NCBI RefSeq assembly: GCF_027532945.1 | Contig: NZ_JAPZTZ010000020.1 | Coordinates: forward strand, 1 to 64,000 | Source of the DNA: Phreatobacter sp. | GTDB lineage: Bacteria; Pseudomonadota; Alphaproteobacteria; Rhizobiales; Phreatobacteraceae | DNA length: 64,000 bases | Direction: 5' to 3' | In this document: piece by piece, positions 15,145 to 25,260 of the stretch | Layout: each line of letters starts with the position of its first letter | Numbering within the stretch: position 1 is the first letter of the stretch | Made by a program: the position numbers and the translations under genes | The notes under the pieces: generated by a model | The model's input: only the letters and a program-made list of their open reading frames with translations | What the model was told of the DNA's origin: nothing | Database searches by the model: none

Positions 15145-16101
15145 TCAGAGGACGCGGCGCGGATCGAACGTGTCGCGCAGGCCATCACCGATGAAGTTGA
15201 TGGTCAGCACGGTGATGAAGATCGCCGCGCCCGGGAACAGCGCCCAGTGCGGCGCATAATCCAGGAAGTCCTTGGCATCGAAGAGCAGGCGACCCCAGGT
15301 CGGGATATCCGGCGGGAAGCCGAGGCCGAGGAAGGACAGCGTCGATTCCGCGATGATGGCGGCAGCGACGTCGATGGTCGCCGCGACGATCACCGGCCCC
15401 ATGGCATTGGGCAGGATGTGCCGCACCACCTGGCGCATCCGCGAGGCGCCGAGGGCGTGGGCCGCCTCGACGAACTCCTTCTCGCGCAGCGACAGGAACT
15501 GGGCGCGCACAAGCCGGGCGACGGGCATCCACCTCAGGCCGCCGATGACGACGACAATGAGGATGAAGACGCCCATCTCCACGCCGAAGGCATCCTTCAG
15601 CACGTCGCGGAACAGGTAGATGATGAGCAGCAGCAGCGGCAGCTGCGGCAGCGACAGGAACAGGTCCGTCACCCACATGAGCGCCGCGTCCACCGGACCG
15701 CGCGAGATGCCGGCGATGGCGCCGACCACCACGCCGACGATGATGGCCACCAGCATGGCGGCAAGGCCCACCGCGAGCGAGATGCGCCCGCCATAGATCA
15801 TGCGCGCCAGCAGGTCCTGCCCCAGGTCATCCGTGCCGAAGGGGTGCTTCGGCGACGGCGGCGCGAGGCGCGCGGTGAAGTCGATCTCGTTGATCGGCAC
15901 CGGCCAAAGCCACGGGCCGACGATCACCGCGAGGATGATCGTCCCGAGAATGACGCTGCTTGTCACCGCCAGCTTGTGGCGGCGGAACTTGCGCCAGGCG
16001 TCGAGCCAAGGTGGGACGTGTTCGGACCGAATGACGGCTCCGATCTCGGCCACCGGATCAACGGAAGGCGATGCGGGGGTCGAGCCAGCCATAGAGGACA
16101 T
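15145..16101 (-). CDS. Dpp/Opp-type ABC transporter permease (DppC-like)
   Basis: A 318-residue permease with an N-terminal OppC_N segment (FRRHKLAVTSSVILGTIILA), HPFGTDDLGQDLLARMIYGGR, the EAA loop EAAHALGASRMRQVVRHILPN and a C-terminal FIGDGLRDTFDP. All are hallmarks of the second permease of dipeptide/oligopeptide importers. It overlaps the preceding permease gene by 44 bases. ATG 16101 is used; TTG 16107 and ATG 16092 are possible and none has a strong ribosome-binding site. The operon ends here without ATPase genes. Confidence 0.9.
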   Translation of the reverse strand: MSSMAGSTPASPSVDPVAEIGAVIRSEHVPPWLDAWRKFRRHKLAVTSSVILGTIILAVIVGPWLWPVPINEIDFTARLAPPSPKHPFGTDDLGQDLLARMIYGGRISLAVGLAAMLVAIIVGVVVGAIAGISRGPVDAALMWVTDLFLSLPQLPLLLLIIYLFRDVLKDAFGVEMGVFILIVVVIGGLRWMPVARLVRAQFLSLREKEFVEAAHALGASRMRQVVRHILPNAMGPVIVAATIDVAAAIIAESTLSFLGLGFPPDIPTWGRLLFDAKDFLDYAPHWALFPGAAIFITVLTINFIGDGLRDTFDPRRVL

Positions 16102-17017
16102 CTGCAAGGAGGTTGAAGAACACGACGAGGCACGCGAACACGAAGGTCACGGCCATGATGACGGGAGTATCATTGGACAGGATGGCGCTGATCAGCAGCG
16201 AGCCGATGCCCGGCACGCGGAAGATCTGCTCGGTGACGATGGCACCGCCGAAGACGGTGGGCATCTGCAGCGCGACCAGCGTCACCACCGGGATGAGCGC
16301 GTTGCGCACCACGTGCTTGACGATGACGCGCTTCTCGCCGAGGCCCTTGGCGCGGGCCGTTGTGACGAAGTCAAGCCGGATGACGTCGAGCACCGCCGAC
16401 CTGACATAGCGGGTGTAGGACGCCGCCTGGAACAGGCCGAGCACCATGACCGGCATGATCGCCTGCCGCACCTGTTCCCAGTACCAGCGCCAGCCGGTCG
16501 CATCGATGTCGGACCGGTAGACGAAGGGCAGCCAGTCCAGCCAGATCGAGAAGACCAGGATGAAAAGCAGGCCGGTGAAGAAGGTCGGCAGCGAGAAGCC
16601 GATGAAGGCGAAGGTGTTGGCGATCTGGTCGAACACCGAATACGGCCGCGTCGCCGCATAGATGCCGACGGGAAGCGCGATGGCGAGCGCCAGAACCTGC
16701 GACGAGCCGATCACGAAGATCGTCGCCGGCAGGCGCTGCAGGATGAGATCGTCGACATTGACGCGGCTGGCGAAGGAGAAGCCCCAATCGCCCTGCAGCA
16801 TCGCCGTCAACCAGCGGATGTAGCGGATGTAGACGGGATCATCGATGCCGAACTTCTCCCGAAGCGCGAGGCGCACTTCGGGAGGAATGTTCGGGTTCGT
16901 GGCCATCTCCTCGAAGGGATCGCCGGGAGCCAGCGCCAGCACCGTGAAGAGCACGATGCTGATGCCGAACAGGCTCGGAATGGCGATCAGCAATCGCCGG
17001 AGGAGGTATGTACCCAT
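16058..17017 (-). CDS. Dpp/Opp-type ABC transporter permease (DppB-like)
   Basis: A 319-residue inner-membrane permease starting MGTYLLRRLLIAIPSLFGIS. It has six expected membrane segments, the APGDPFEE periplasmic region, the EAA loop TTARAKGLGEKRVIVKHVVR, and GGAIVTEQIFRVPGIG typical of DppB. It forms the channel with the overlapping downstream permease. The gene starts 48 bases after the binding-protein stop codon. Confidence 0.91.
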   Translation of the reverse strand: MGTYLLRRLLIAIPSLFGISIVLFTVLALAPGDPFEEMATNPNIPPEVRLALREKFGIDDPVYIRYIRWLTAMLQGDWGFSFASRVNVDDLILQRLPATIFVIGSSQVLALAIALPVGIYAATRPYSVFDQIANTFAFIGFSLPTFFTGLLFILVFSIWLDWLPFVYRSDIDATGWRWYWEQVRQAIMPVMVLGLFQAASYTRYVRSAVLDVIRLDFVTTARAKGLGEKRVIVKHVVRNALIPVVTLVALQMPTVFGGAIVTEQIFRVPGIGSLLISAILSNDTPVIMAVTFVFACLVVFFNLLADVLYGWLDPRIAFR

Positions 17018-17065
17018 AAGTGAACTGCCTGGTTCCTCTTGAGCGGGACCTGAGGTGTTCCGGCC

Positions 17066-18856
17066 TTAGGAGGGCCGGAACCACGCATTCAGGAGCCACA
17101 GGTCGAGGTCCCAGCCCGAAAGGGTGGGCGTGAGCCGGTTGCTGCAGGCAGCCATGCGGGTGCGGGCGAGGACGGGCAGCAGGATGTTCTCACCGCAGAA
17201 GATGTCGTTCATGCGGATGAACAGCGCGGCGCGACGGGCCGGATCCAGGGAGTTCTGGGCCTCCTTGAACGCGTCATCGGCTTCCTTGCTGACGAAGCGC
17301 GAGATGTTCCGCCCCTGCCACTTGTTGTCCTTGTTTGCGATCTCCCACGAGACCAGCTGGAGCATGAACCGCTCGGGGTCCGGCTGCAGCATGGTGGTCG
17401 TGTACATCTGGATGTCGCAGTAGAACTTCGAATAGGTATCCGGATTCGCGACATCGGAGGAGAAGAAGACCGAGGCCGTCACCGACTTCAGCTCCAGGTC
17501 GATGCCGGCGCGCTGGGCGGCCTGCTTGATGATCGCCTGGGTCTTCTGGCGCGGCGCGTTGATGGACGTCTGATAGACGAACTTCAGCTTCTTGCCGTCC
17601 TTCGCGCGGATGCCGTCGGAGCCGCGGACCCAGCCGGCGTCGTCGAGGATCTTGTTCGCCTTGTCGACGCTGAACTCGTACTTCATGTTCGGCGAGGTGA
17701 ACTTCGCCGGAGCGTTGACGAAGTTCGCCGTCGCCCTGCCGCCGCGGCCGTAGATGAACTTCTCCACGGAATCACGGTCGATCAGCAGGTTGAGCGCCTG
17801 GCGCACGGCCGGTTCGGTCAGCGTCGGGTGCTTGGTCTTCATGCTCGAACGCTCGCCGTCGACCTCGGTCCACGGATCGGTCACGTTGAGCATGATGAAT
17901 TCGATGTTGCCGCTGGCGACCGGGATCGCCTTGCCGCGACCGCCGCGCTCCATGCGAAGGAGGATCTCGTCCTCCACCTGCATGTTCCAGGCATAGTCGA
18001 ATTCGCCGGTCTGGATGACCGCGCGCGCCGCCGACACTGCGTCACCGCCGCCCTTGACCTCGAGCGTGTCGAAGAAGGGCTGGTTGGCGATGTGGTACTC
18101 GGTGTTGCGCTCGCCGCGCAGCATGTCGCCCGGCTTGAAGTCGACGAACTTGTAGGGGCCGGTGCCGACCGGCCTGAGGTTGGCCGGCGCGTCGCGCGAG
18201 GCGGCGCCCTTGAACGGCTCGAAGATGTGCTTCGGCAGGATCATGCCGGCGGCGCCGACATAGGCGTCGGCCCAGAACGGGGTCGGCTGCGCGAAGGTGA
18301 TCTTGACCGTGAAGTCGTTGACCTTCTCGACCTTGATGTTCTGGTAGGTGCCGATCGTCGTGGCGGCCGTGGCAGGGTCGCCGGCATACTGCCAGGTGAA
18401 CAGCAGGTCGTCCGCTGTCAGGGGCTTGCCGTCATGCCACTTCACGCCCTGCTTGAGCTTCCAGGTGACGGACAGACCATCGGCGGACACGGAGCCGTTC
18501 TCGCGGCTCGGAATCTCGGCGGCGAGGATCGGCACGAGGTTGCCGTCGGTGTCCCAGCCGGCGAGCGGCTCGTAGAACACGCGCGAGGCTTCCTGGTCCT
18601 TGGTGCCGATGGCGAAATGGGGGTTCAGAAGGGTCGGCGCCTGCCACAGCAGGATCTTCAGCGGGCCACCGCCGCCGGCCCTGGTCGGGGTGTAGCGCGG
18701 CAGCGACTGGGCGCGGGCGACACCGTGGAAGTCGAGGATGTGCCACGACATCGGCGCGGCGACACCGACGGCGAGCATCCGGTTGACGAAGTCGCGGCGG
18801 GAGAGCTTGCCCTCCTTCACCTCGGCGACCATGCCGCGAATCTCTTTTTCCTTCAT
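17066..18856 (-). CDS. Family 5 solute-binding protein, Tat-exported
   Basis: A 596-residue SBP_bac_5 protein, somewhat larger than DppA (about 535). An unusually long charged N-terminus leads into SRRDFVNRMLAVGVAAPMS, a good twin-arginine signal. It is followed by mature sequence with WKLKQGVKWHDGKPLTADD, RPVGTGPYKFVDF and LIDRDSVEKFIYG, all standard for peptide/nickel-type binding proteins. ATG 18856 follows GAGGAGTGAGGG; a GTG at 18865 is less likely. It is the first gene of an operon with two permeases. The ligand (oligopeptide, opine, glycoside or metal complex) cannot be assigned. Confidence 0.9.
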   Translation of the reverse strand: MKEKEIRGMVAEVKEGKLSRRDFVNRMLAVGVAAPMSWHILDFHGVARAQSLPRYTPTRAGGGGPLKILLWQAPTLLNPHFAIGTKDQEASRVFYEPLAGWDTDGNLVPILAAEIPSRENGSVSADGLSVTWKLKQGVKWHDGKPLTADDLLFTWQYAGDPATAATTIGTYQNIKVEKVNDFTVKITFAQPTPFWADAYVGAAGMILPKHIFEPFKGAASRDAPANLRPVGTGPYKFVDFKPGDMLRGERNTEYHIANQPFFDTLEVKGGGDAVSAARAVIQTGEFDYAWNMQVEDEILLRMERGGRGKAIPVASGNIEFIMLNVTDPWTEVDGERSSMKTKHPTLTEPAVRQALNLLIDRDSVEKFIYGRGGRATANFVNAPAKFTSPNMKYEFSVDKANKILDDAGWVRGSDGIRAKDGKKLKFVYQTSINAPRQKTQAIIKQAAQRAGIDLELKSVTASVFFSSDVANPDTYSKFYCDIQMYTTTMLQPDPERFMLQLVSWEIANKDNKWQGRNISRFVSKEADDAFKEAQNSLDPARRAALFIRMNDIFCGENILLPVLARTRMAACSNRLTPTLSGWDLDLWLLNAWFRPS

Positions 18857-19117
18857 TGCCCTCACTCCTCGCGCGCCTATGGCGAACCACTCTGTCGGGC
18901 CGACTTCGCAGGGGTCGGCTCACGAAGCGGGGATCGGAGCGTTTTCGGTTGCGGAAGTCAACGCGGATTCGCGTGATCTCCACGGCAACGGCACAGTCTG
19001 ACCGCAATCACGGCAAGCTGCACAAAGGCTGCGGGTATTCTGCCGAAGGGGCGGGCACAGGTGGTGCGACGCGCTGTCTCATGCCGCTACGGCACGTGGA
19101 TACCGGCCCCATCGAGC

Positions 19118-20965
<1,848 letters not shown>

Positions 20966-21134
20966 GAACACCTTGGGAAAAACGGCGGCTGCCCCTGCGG
21001 CCGGGCCGGCGGGACGAAGAATCGGACGCGTGTGATGAGCTTCCAATGTGGTGCGGCAAGGGTGCGGCGTCGACCCCTTTGCGGCCTTCGCTCACGGATT
21101 GCTGACATGCCCCGGCAGCACCCCGAACGCCGAA

Positions 21135-21158
21135 AGCCCCGGCCGTGTGGCCGGGGCT
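21135..21158 (-). terminator. Terminator after the small secreted protein gene
   Basis: AGCCCCGGCC and GGCCGGGGCT form a perfect 10-base stem around GTGT. It lies 29 bases beyond the stop of the leftward gene at 21187 and is followed by TTTC on that strand. Confidence 0.7.
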
Positions 21159-21186
21159 CCGAGGCATCTGCACTGAAGGGGACGGA

Positions 21187-21456
21187 TCAGTGGCAGACGC
21201 GGATGGTGCGGCGCTCCGGACCGTAGGGGCCGTCGACCCAGCGGCGGGTCAGGTAGCAGTCCGAGGCGTAGCCGTAGCCGGCATGGGCGCGGGACGATGC
21301 GAGCGCGCCGCCGATGATGAGGCCGGTGGCGAGGCCACCGACGCCCCAGGCGAGGTGGCGGCGATGCCAGGGGCCGGCCTCGGCCTGGGAGGAGATGCCG
21401 ACCGTCAGGGTGGCGGCGGCGGCGGCGGCGAGAGCGAGGGTCTTGAAGCGGTTCAT
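21187..21456 (-). CDS. Small secreted Gly/Ala-rich protein
   Basis: An 89-residue protein with a clear signal peptide (MNRFKTLALAAAAAATLTVG, cleavage after QAEA). The mature part has a glycine-rich hydrophobic centre (GVGGLATGLIIGGALAS) and an aromatic/basic tail with two cysteines (DCYLTRRWVDGPYGPERR, then a final VCH). Such small envelope proteins with a Cys-containing tail are common in Hyphomicrobiales; their function is unknown. ATG 21456 follows AAGGA. It is flanked by hairpins on both sides, so it is probably monocistronic. Confidence 0.75.
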   Translation of the reverse strand: MNRFKTLALAAAAAATLTVGISSQAEAGPWHRRHLAWGVGGLATGLIIGGALASSRAHAGYGYASDCYLTRRWVDGPYGPERRTIRVCH

Positions 21457-21530
21457 GGCGGTGGTCCTTCTGGAAGGGGGCTCCTGTCGCCCCGGATATC
21501 CATGGGTTGCGCTGACCGCCGAAAAGGTTC

Positions 21531-21563
21531 GGGCCCGCCGCGATTTTTTTCGCAGGCGGGCCC
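21531..21563 (-). terminator. Terminator of the PimD-like dehydrogenase gene
   Basis: GGGCCCGCC and GGCGGGCCC form a 9-base stem around an A/T-rich loop, 29 bases beyond the stop at 21592. The loop contains a run of seven T on the plus strand. Confidence 0.6.
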
Positions 21564-21591
21564 AGGAGGCTGAAACGAGGGAAAAGCGAGA

Positions 21592-22743
21592 TCAGGCCGC
21601 GGCGACGAGCCGGCCGAAATCGGCGACCTCGCTGATATGGTGGTCGGCATCGCCGAACAGGGTGTCGATCATGGTCAGCCGCTTGAAATAGTGCCCGGCC
21701 TTGTACTCCATGGTCATGCCGATGCCGCCATGCAGCTGGATGCCCTGCTGGCCGATGAACTTGGCGGAGCGGCCGATCTGCACCTTGGCGGCGGAGGCCA
21801 GCGCCCGGCGCTCGCGGGCATCCTCGGTCGCGGCGGTCATGGCCGCGAACATGGCCATGGAGCGCGCCTGCTCCAGCGCCACGAACATCTCGGCGGCGCG
21901 GTGCTGCAGCGCCTGGAACTGGCCGATATTGATGCCGAACTGCTTGCGCTGCTGGAGGTAGTCGACGGTGACGTCGGTGAGTTCGCTCATTGCCCCGACC
22001 GCCTCGGCGCAAAGCGCCGCGATGGCCTCGTCGGCCACGGCCTCCAGCACGGGCAGGCCGCCCTCCGGATCACCCAGCACATGCACCGCATCGACGCGCA
22101 CGCCGGACAGGGTGACCTCGGCGGCATGGGTGCCGTCCTGCGTCGGCGAGGAGCGGCGCGACAGGCCCGCCGCATCCGCCGGCACGAGGAAGAGGCCGAT
22201 GCCGCCCTTGTCGCGCCGGGCGCCGGCCGTCCGTGCCGAAACGACCAGATGATCGGCCGTGCCACCATGGACGACGACGGCCTTCTCGCCGTCGAGCACC
22301 CAGGAGCCGCCGTCCTTCTTCGCCGTGGTGGTCACGTCGAAGAGGTCGTAGCGCGAATGGCGCTCGGTGGTGGCCAGCGCATAGGTGCTGGACCCGCCCG
22401 CGATGGCGGCGATGTGGGCGGCCTTCTGCTCGGCCGAACCGGCGCGCTTCAGCACGCCGCCGGCGAGCACCACCGTTGCGAGATAGGGCTCGAGCACCAG
22501 GTGCTTTCCGAAGCTCTCGAAGACCAGCATGGTCTCGACAGCGCCGCCGCCGAAGCCGCCATCCTCCTCGGCAAAGGGCAGGCCGAGAATGCCCAGCTCG
22601 GCGAACGTGCCCCAGACCTCGGGGCTCCAGCCGCCGGGCAGCGCGGCGATCTTCTTGCGCTCCTCGAAGCCGTAGGTGTCGGAGAGGAAGCCCTCCACCG
22701 AGTCCTTCAGGAGCTGCTGTTCTTCGGAGAGATCGAAATCCAT
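21592..22743 (-). CDS. Acyl-CoA dehydrogenase, PimD-like small subunit
   Basis: A 383-residue flavin-dependent acyl-CoA dehydrogenase that begins MDFDLSEEQQLLKDSVEGFL. It has a divergent middle domain and a C-terminal half with GQQGIQLHGGIGMTMEYKAGHYFKRL. This layout matches the small partner of heterodimeric dehydrogenases such as PimD, in which the catalytic base may sit in only one subunit. The gene for a large-subunit-like enzyme lies just upstream on the same strand (23020-24216). Together they would oxidise an acyl- or dicarboxyl-CoA to the enoyl-CoA; the chain length is unknown. Confidence 0.88.
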   Translation of the reverse strand: MDFDLSEEQQLLKDSVEGFLSDTYGFEERKKIAALPGGWSPEVWGTFAELGILGLPFAEEDGGFGGGAVETMLVFESFGKHLVLEPYLATVVLAGGVLKRAGSAEQKAAHIAAIAGGSSTYALATTERHSRYDLFDVTTTAKKDGGSWVLDGEKAVVVHGGTADHLVVSARTAGARRDKGGIGLFLVPADAAGLSRRSSPTQDGTHAAEVTLSGVRVDAVHVLGDPEGGLPVLEAVADEAIAALCAEAVGAMSELTDVTVDYLQQRKQFGINIGQFQALQHRAAEMFVALEQARSMAMFAAMTAATEDARERRALASAAKVQIGRSAKFIGQQGIQLHGGIGMTMEYKAGHYFKRLTMIDTLFGDADHHISEVADFGRLVAAA

Positions 22744-22802
22744 GGCGGGAGCCTGTTGATGGCGGTTCGGGATGGAGGCAGTGCGTCGCGGCTCTTCGGA
22801 AT

Positions 22803-22997
22803 TGCGTCCTTCGAGGCTCGCTTCGCTCGCACCTCAGGATGAGGAGGGAGGCGTCTGGCCCCGGCGGCAGCGCCGAGGCCCTTTGTCATCGTCCGTCGTG
22901 CCAGGCACCACCCGACCTCATCCTGAGGTGCGAGCCTTGGCGAGATGCGGACGCATCTCGCGTCCGCTCGATGCTAGGGCGAGCCTCGAAGGACGCA
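22803..22997. repeat. Palindromic intergenic repeat pair, inverted copies
   Basis: A 42-base element (22803-22844: TGCGTCCTTCGAGGCTCG, then GCTCGCACCTCAGGATGAGG) recurs inverted at 22916-22997. The second copy is opened in its middle by about 40 bases containing the palindrome GAGATGCGGACGCATCTC. Read through, such elements give the peptide HPEVRA, familiar from Hyphomicrobiales genomes. It fills the gap between the two acyl-CoA dehydrogenase genes. Confidence 0.75.
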
Positions 22998-23019
22998 CTA
23001 CCGGAGTGCAATCTCGAGC

Positions 23020-24216
23020 TCAGAGACCCAGCACCGCCTTGGCGATGATGTTCTTCTGGATCTCGTTGGAACCGCCATAGATCGAGACCTTGCGCACGTT
23101 GAAATAGGTCGGCGCGATGGTCTGGGCCCATTCCGGCCCGATCGGCGGCTCGTTGGAGCCCGGCTCCTCCGGCGCGTAAGGCGCCGAATGGGGGCCGATC
23201 ACCTCCATGAGCAGCTCGGTCGTCGCCTGCTGCAGCTCCGAGCCCTTGATCTTCAGCACGGAGGAGGCCGGATCCGGCTTGCCCTTCTCGCGCTTTTTCT
23301 CACCGGCGATGACGCGCAGCTGGGTGATCTCCAGCGCCTTCAGCTCGACCTCCACCTCGGCGATCTTCTCGCGGAAGCGCTGGTCCTCGATCAGCGGACG
23401 ACCGGCGCGCTGCTCGATCGCCGCCATCTCCTTGATGCGGCGGATGCGCTGCTTGGAGATGCCGACGCGGGCGATGCCGGTGCGCTCGTTGCCGAGCAGG
23501 AACTTGGCATAGTCCCAGCCCTTGTTCTCCTGGCCGACGAGGTTCTCCAGCGGCACCTTGACGTCGTCGAAGAACACCTCGTTGACCTCATGGCCGCCGT
23601 CGATCGTCTGGATCGGCTTCACGGTGATGCCCGGCGTCTTCATGTCGACGAGGATGAAGGAGATGCCCTCCTGCTTCTTCACGCTCGCGTCGGTGCGGGC
23701 GAGGACGAAGATCCAGTCGGCATATTGGCCGAGCGTGGTCCAGGTCTTCTGGCCGTTGATGACCCAGTGGTCGCCGACCTTCTCGGCGCGGGTCTTGAGA
23801 CCCGCGAGGTCGGACCCGGCGCCGGGCTCGGAGAAGCCCTGGCACCACCAGTCGTCGAGATTGGCGATGCCCGGCAGGAAGCGCTTCTTCTGCGCGTCCG
23901 AGCCGAAGGTGTAGATGACCGGGCCGACCATCGAGGTGCCGAAGGCGAGCGGCGGCGGGGCCGGCGCCATCATCATCTCCTCGAGGAAGATGTACTGCTT
24001 CACCGCGTCCCAGCCGGTGCCGCCATACTCGACCGGCCAATGCGCGACGCCCCAGCCCTTCTCGTTCAGCGTCCGCTGCCAGAAGACGATGTCGTCGCGG
24101 GTCGGGTGATGACCGGCGGCGAGCTTCTCGCGCAGCGCGCGCGGCAGTTTCGCGTCGATGAAGGCCTGGACCTCCTTGCGGAAAGCGACCTCCTCGTCGG
24201 TGAACCTCAGTTCCAT
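23020..24216 (-). CDS. Acyl-CoA dehydrogenase, PimC-like large subunit
   Basis: A 398-residue acyl-CoA dehydrogenase. Recognisable parts are the FAD/substrate region WCQGFSEPGAGSDLAGLKTRA, INGQKTWTT, and near the C-terminus NVRKVSIYGGSNEIQKNIIAKAVLGL. An extended lysine-rich helix region is typical of PimC-type large subunits. ATG 24216 follows GAGGAGG. It is the upstream gene of the pair with the PimD-like gene, separated by 276 bases of repeat DNA, and probably forms a heterodimer with it. Divergent to an SDR gene. Confidence 0.9.
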   Translation of the reverse strand: MELRFTDEEVAFRKEVQAFIDAKLPRALREKLAAGHHPTRDDIVFWQRTLNEKGWGVAHWPVEYGGTGWDAVKQYIFLEEMMMAPAPPPLAFGTSMVGPVIYTFGSDAQKKRFLPGIANLDDWWCQGFSEPGAGSDLAGLKTRAEKVGDHWVINGQKTWTTLGQYADWIFVLARTDASVKKQEGISFILVDMKTPGITVKPIQTIDGGHEVNEVFFDDVKVPLENLVGQENKGWDYAKFLLGNERTGIARVGISKQRIRRIKEMAAIEQRAGRPLIEDQRFREKIAEVEVELKALEITQLRVIAGEKKREKGKPDPASSVLKIKGSELQQATTELLMEVIGPHSAPYAPEEPGSNEPPIGPEWAQTIAPTYFNVRKVSIYGGSNEIQKNIIAKAVLGL

Positions 24217-24270
24217 CTGAGCCTCCTCAGCGCCGGGACGATACCCGGCATCAGCATTTCCTCGTCGCCC

Positions 24271-24295
24271 GAAAACATACCGGTGCGAATGTTTC
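24271..24295. promoter_or_regulatory. Operator-like inverted repeat in the divergent promoter region
   Basis: GAAAACAT-N10-ATGTTTC is a 25-base near-palindrome between the divergent acyl-CoA dehydrogenase (start 24216) and SDR (start 24469) genes. Its form resembles operators of TetR-family fatty-acid regulators of the PsrA/FadR kind. A smaller hairpin, GCCGGG/CCCGGC, lies at about 24232-24249 in the dehydrogenase leader. Confidence 0.35.
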
Positions 24296-24468
24296 TTGGG
24301 CGCATTCAATCGCTGCCCGGGACGGAAGGCAACAGGAACCTGCGGGCCAGCGCTTCCGTCGAAGGACGGGCGGCGCATGGCAGGGTCGGTGCCCCGGCGG
24401 GAGCGGGGGCCACGGCCCCGTGCGATGCTACGGGCCTCGGCAAGCGGCCGGATCATGAGGGATCGACC

Positions 24469-25221
24469 ATGGCATTCGACTTCAAGGGCAAGCGCGTCGT
24501 CGTCTGCGGCGGCAGCCGCGGCATCGGCCGCTCCATCGCGCTCGGCTTCGCCGCGGCGGGGGCCGGGGTGTCCATCTGCGCCCGCGGCGAGGAGGCCCTG
24601 AAGGCCACAGCCGCCGAGATCGCCGCCCATGGTGTCACGGCGCATTATGCGCCCTGCGACCTCGCCGACGGCGACGCGATCGCCGCCTATGTGCCCGCCG
24701 CGGCCAAGGCCCTCGGCGGCATCGACATCCTCATCAACAACGCCTCGGGCTTCGGCCTCGGCGACACCGAGGAGGGCTGGCAGAAGGGTCTCAATGTCGA
24801 CGTCATGGCGACGGTGCGGGCGAGCCACGCCGCCATGACCTATCTGGAAGCCTCGAGCGGTGCTTCCATCGTCAACGTCGCCTCGATTTCCGGCTACCGC
24901 CCGTCCATCCGCACGGCCGCCTATGCGGCGGTGAAGGCGGCGGTGATCCAGTACACGACCAGCCAGGCGGCGGCGCTGGCCCCCAAGGGCATCCGCGCCA
25001 ATTGCGTCGCCCCCGGCTCGATCGAGTTTCCCGGCGGCAGCTGGGAGCAGCGCAAGACGTCGGACCCCGCCCTCTACAACCGCATCCTCGGCTCGATCCC
25101 CTTCAAGCGGCTCGGCACGCCGCAGGAAGTGGCGAATGTCGTGCTCTTCCTCGCCTCGCCCTATGCCGGCTGGGTGACGGGCCAGACCGTGGTGGTGGAT
25201 GGCGGGCAGTTGCTGGGCTGA
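24469..25221 (+). CDS. Short-chain dehydrogenase/reductase, classical
   Basis: A 250-residue classical SDR. It has GGSRGIG for the cofactor, NNASG, the catalytic serine in NVASISG and YAAVK with both Tyr and Lys. The C-terminal TGQTVVVDGGQ is the usual end of the fold. ATG 24469 follows GAGGG. It is divergent from the PimC-like gene, so it may be co-regulated and act as a 3-hydroxyacyl-CoA or alcohol dehydrogenase in the same catabolic route. The substrate is not determinable. Confidence 0.9.
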   Translation: MAFDFKGKRVVVCGGSRGIGRSIALGFAAAGAGVSICARGEEALKATAAEIAAHGVTAHYAPCDLADGDAIAAYVPAAAKALGGIDILINNASGFGLGDTEEGWQKGLNVDVMATVRASHAAMTYLEASSGASIVNVASISGYRPSIRTAAYAAVKAAVIQYTTSQAAALAPKGIRANCVAPGSIEFPGGSWEQRKTSDPALYNRILGSIPFKRLGTPQEVANVVLFLASPYAGWVTGQTVVVDGGQLLG

Positions 25222-25260
25222 GGTCAGCGGGGCCGCGGATGATCCGCGGCCCCCTCCCCG

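Noticed and set aside
22700-23050. Small ORFs inside the palindromic repeat giving HPEVRA-type peptides
   Set aside because: They are translations of a repeated intergenic element and not genes.
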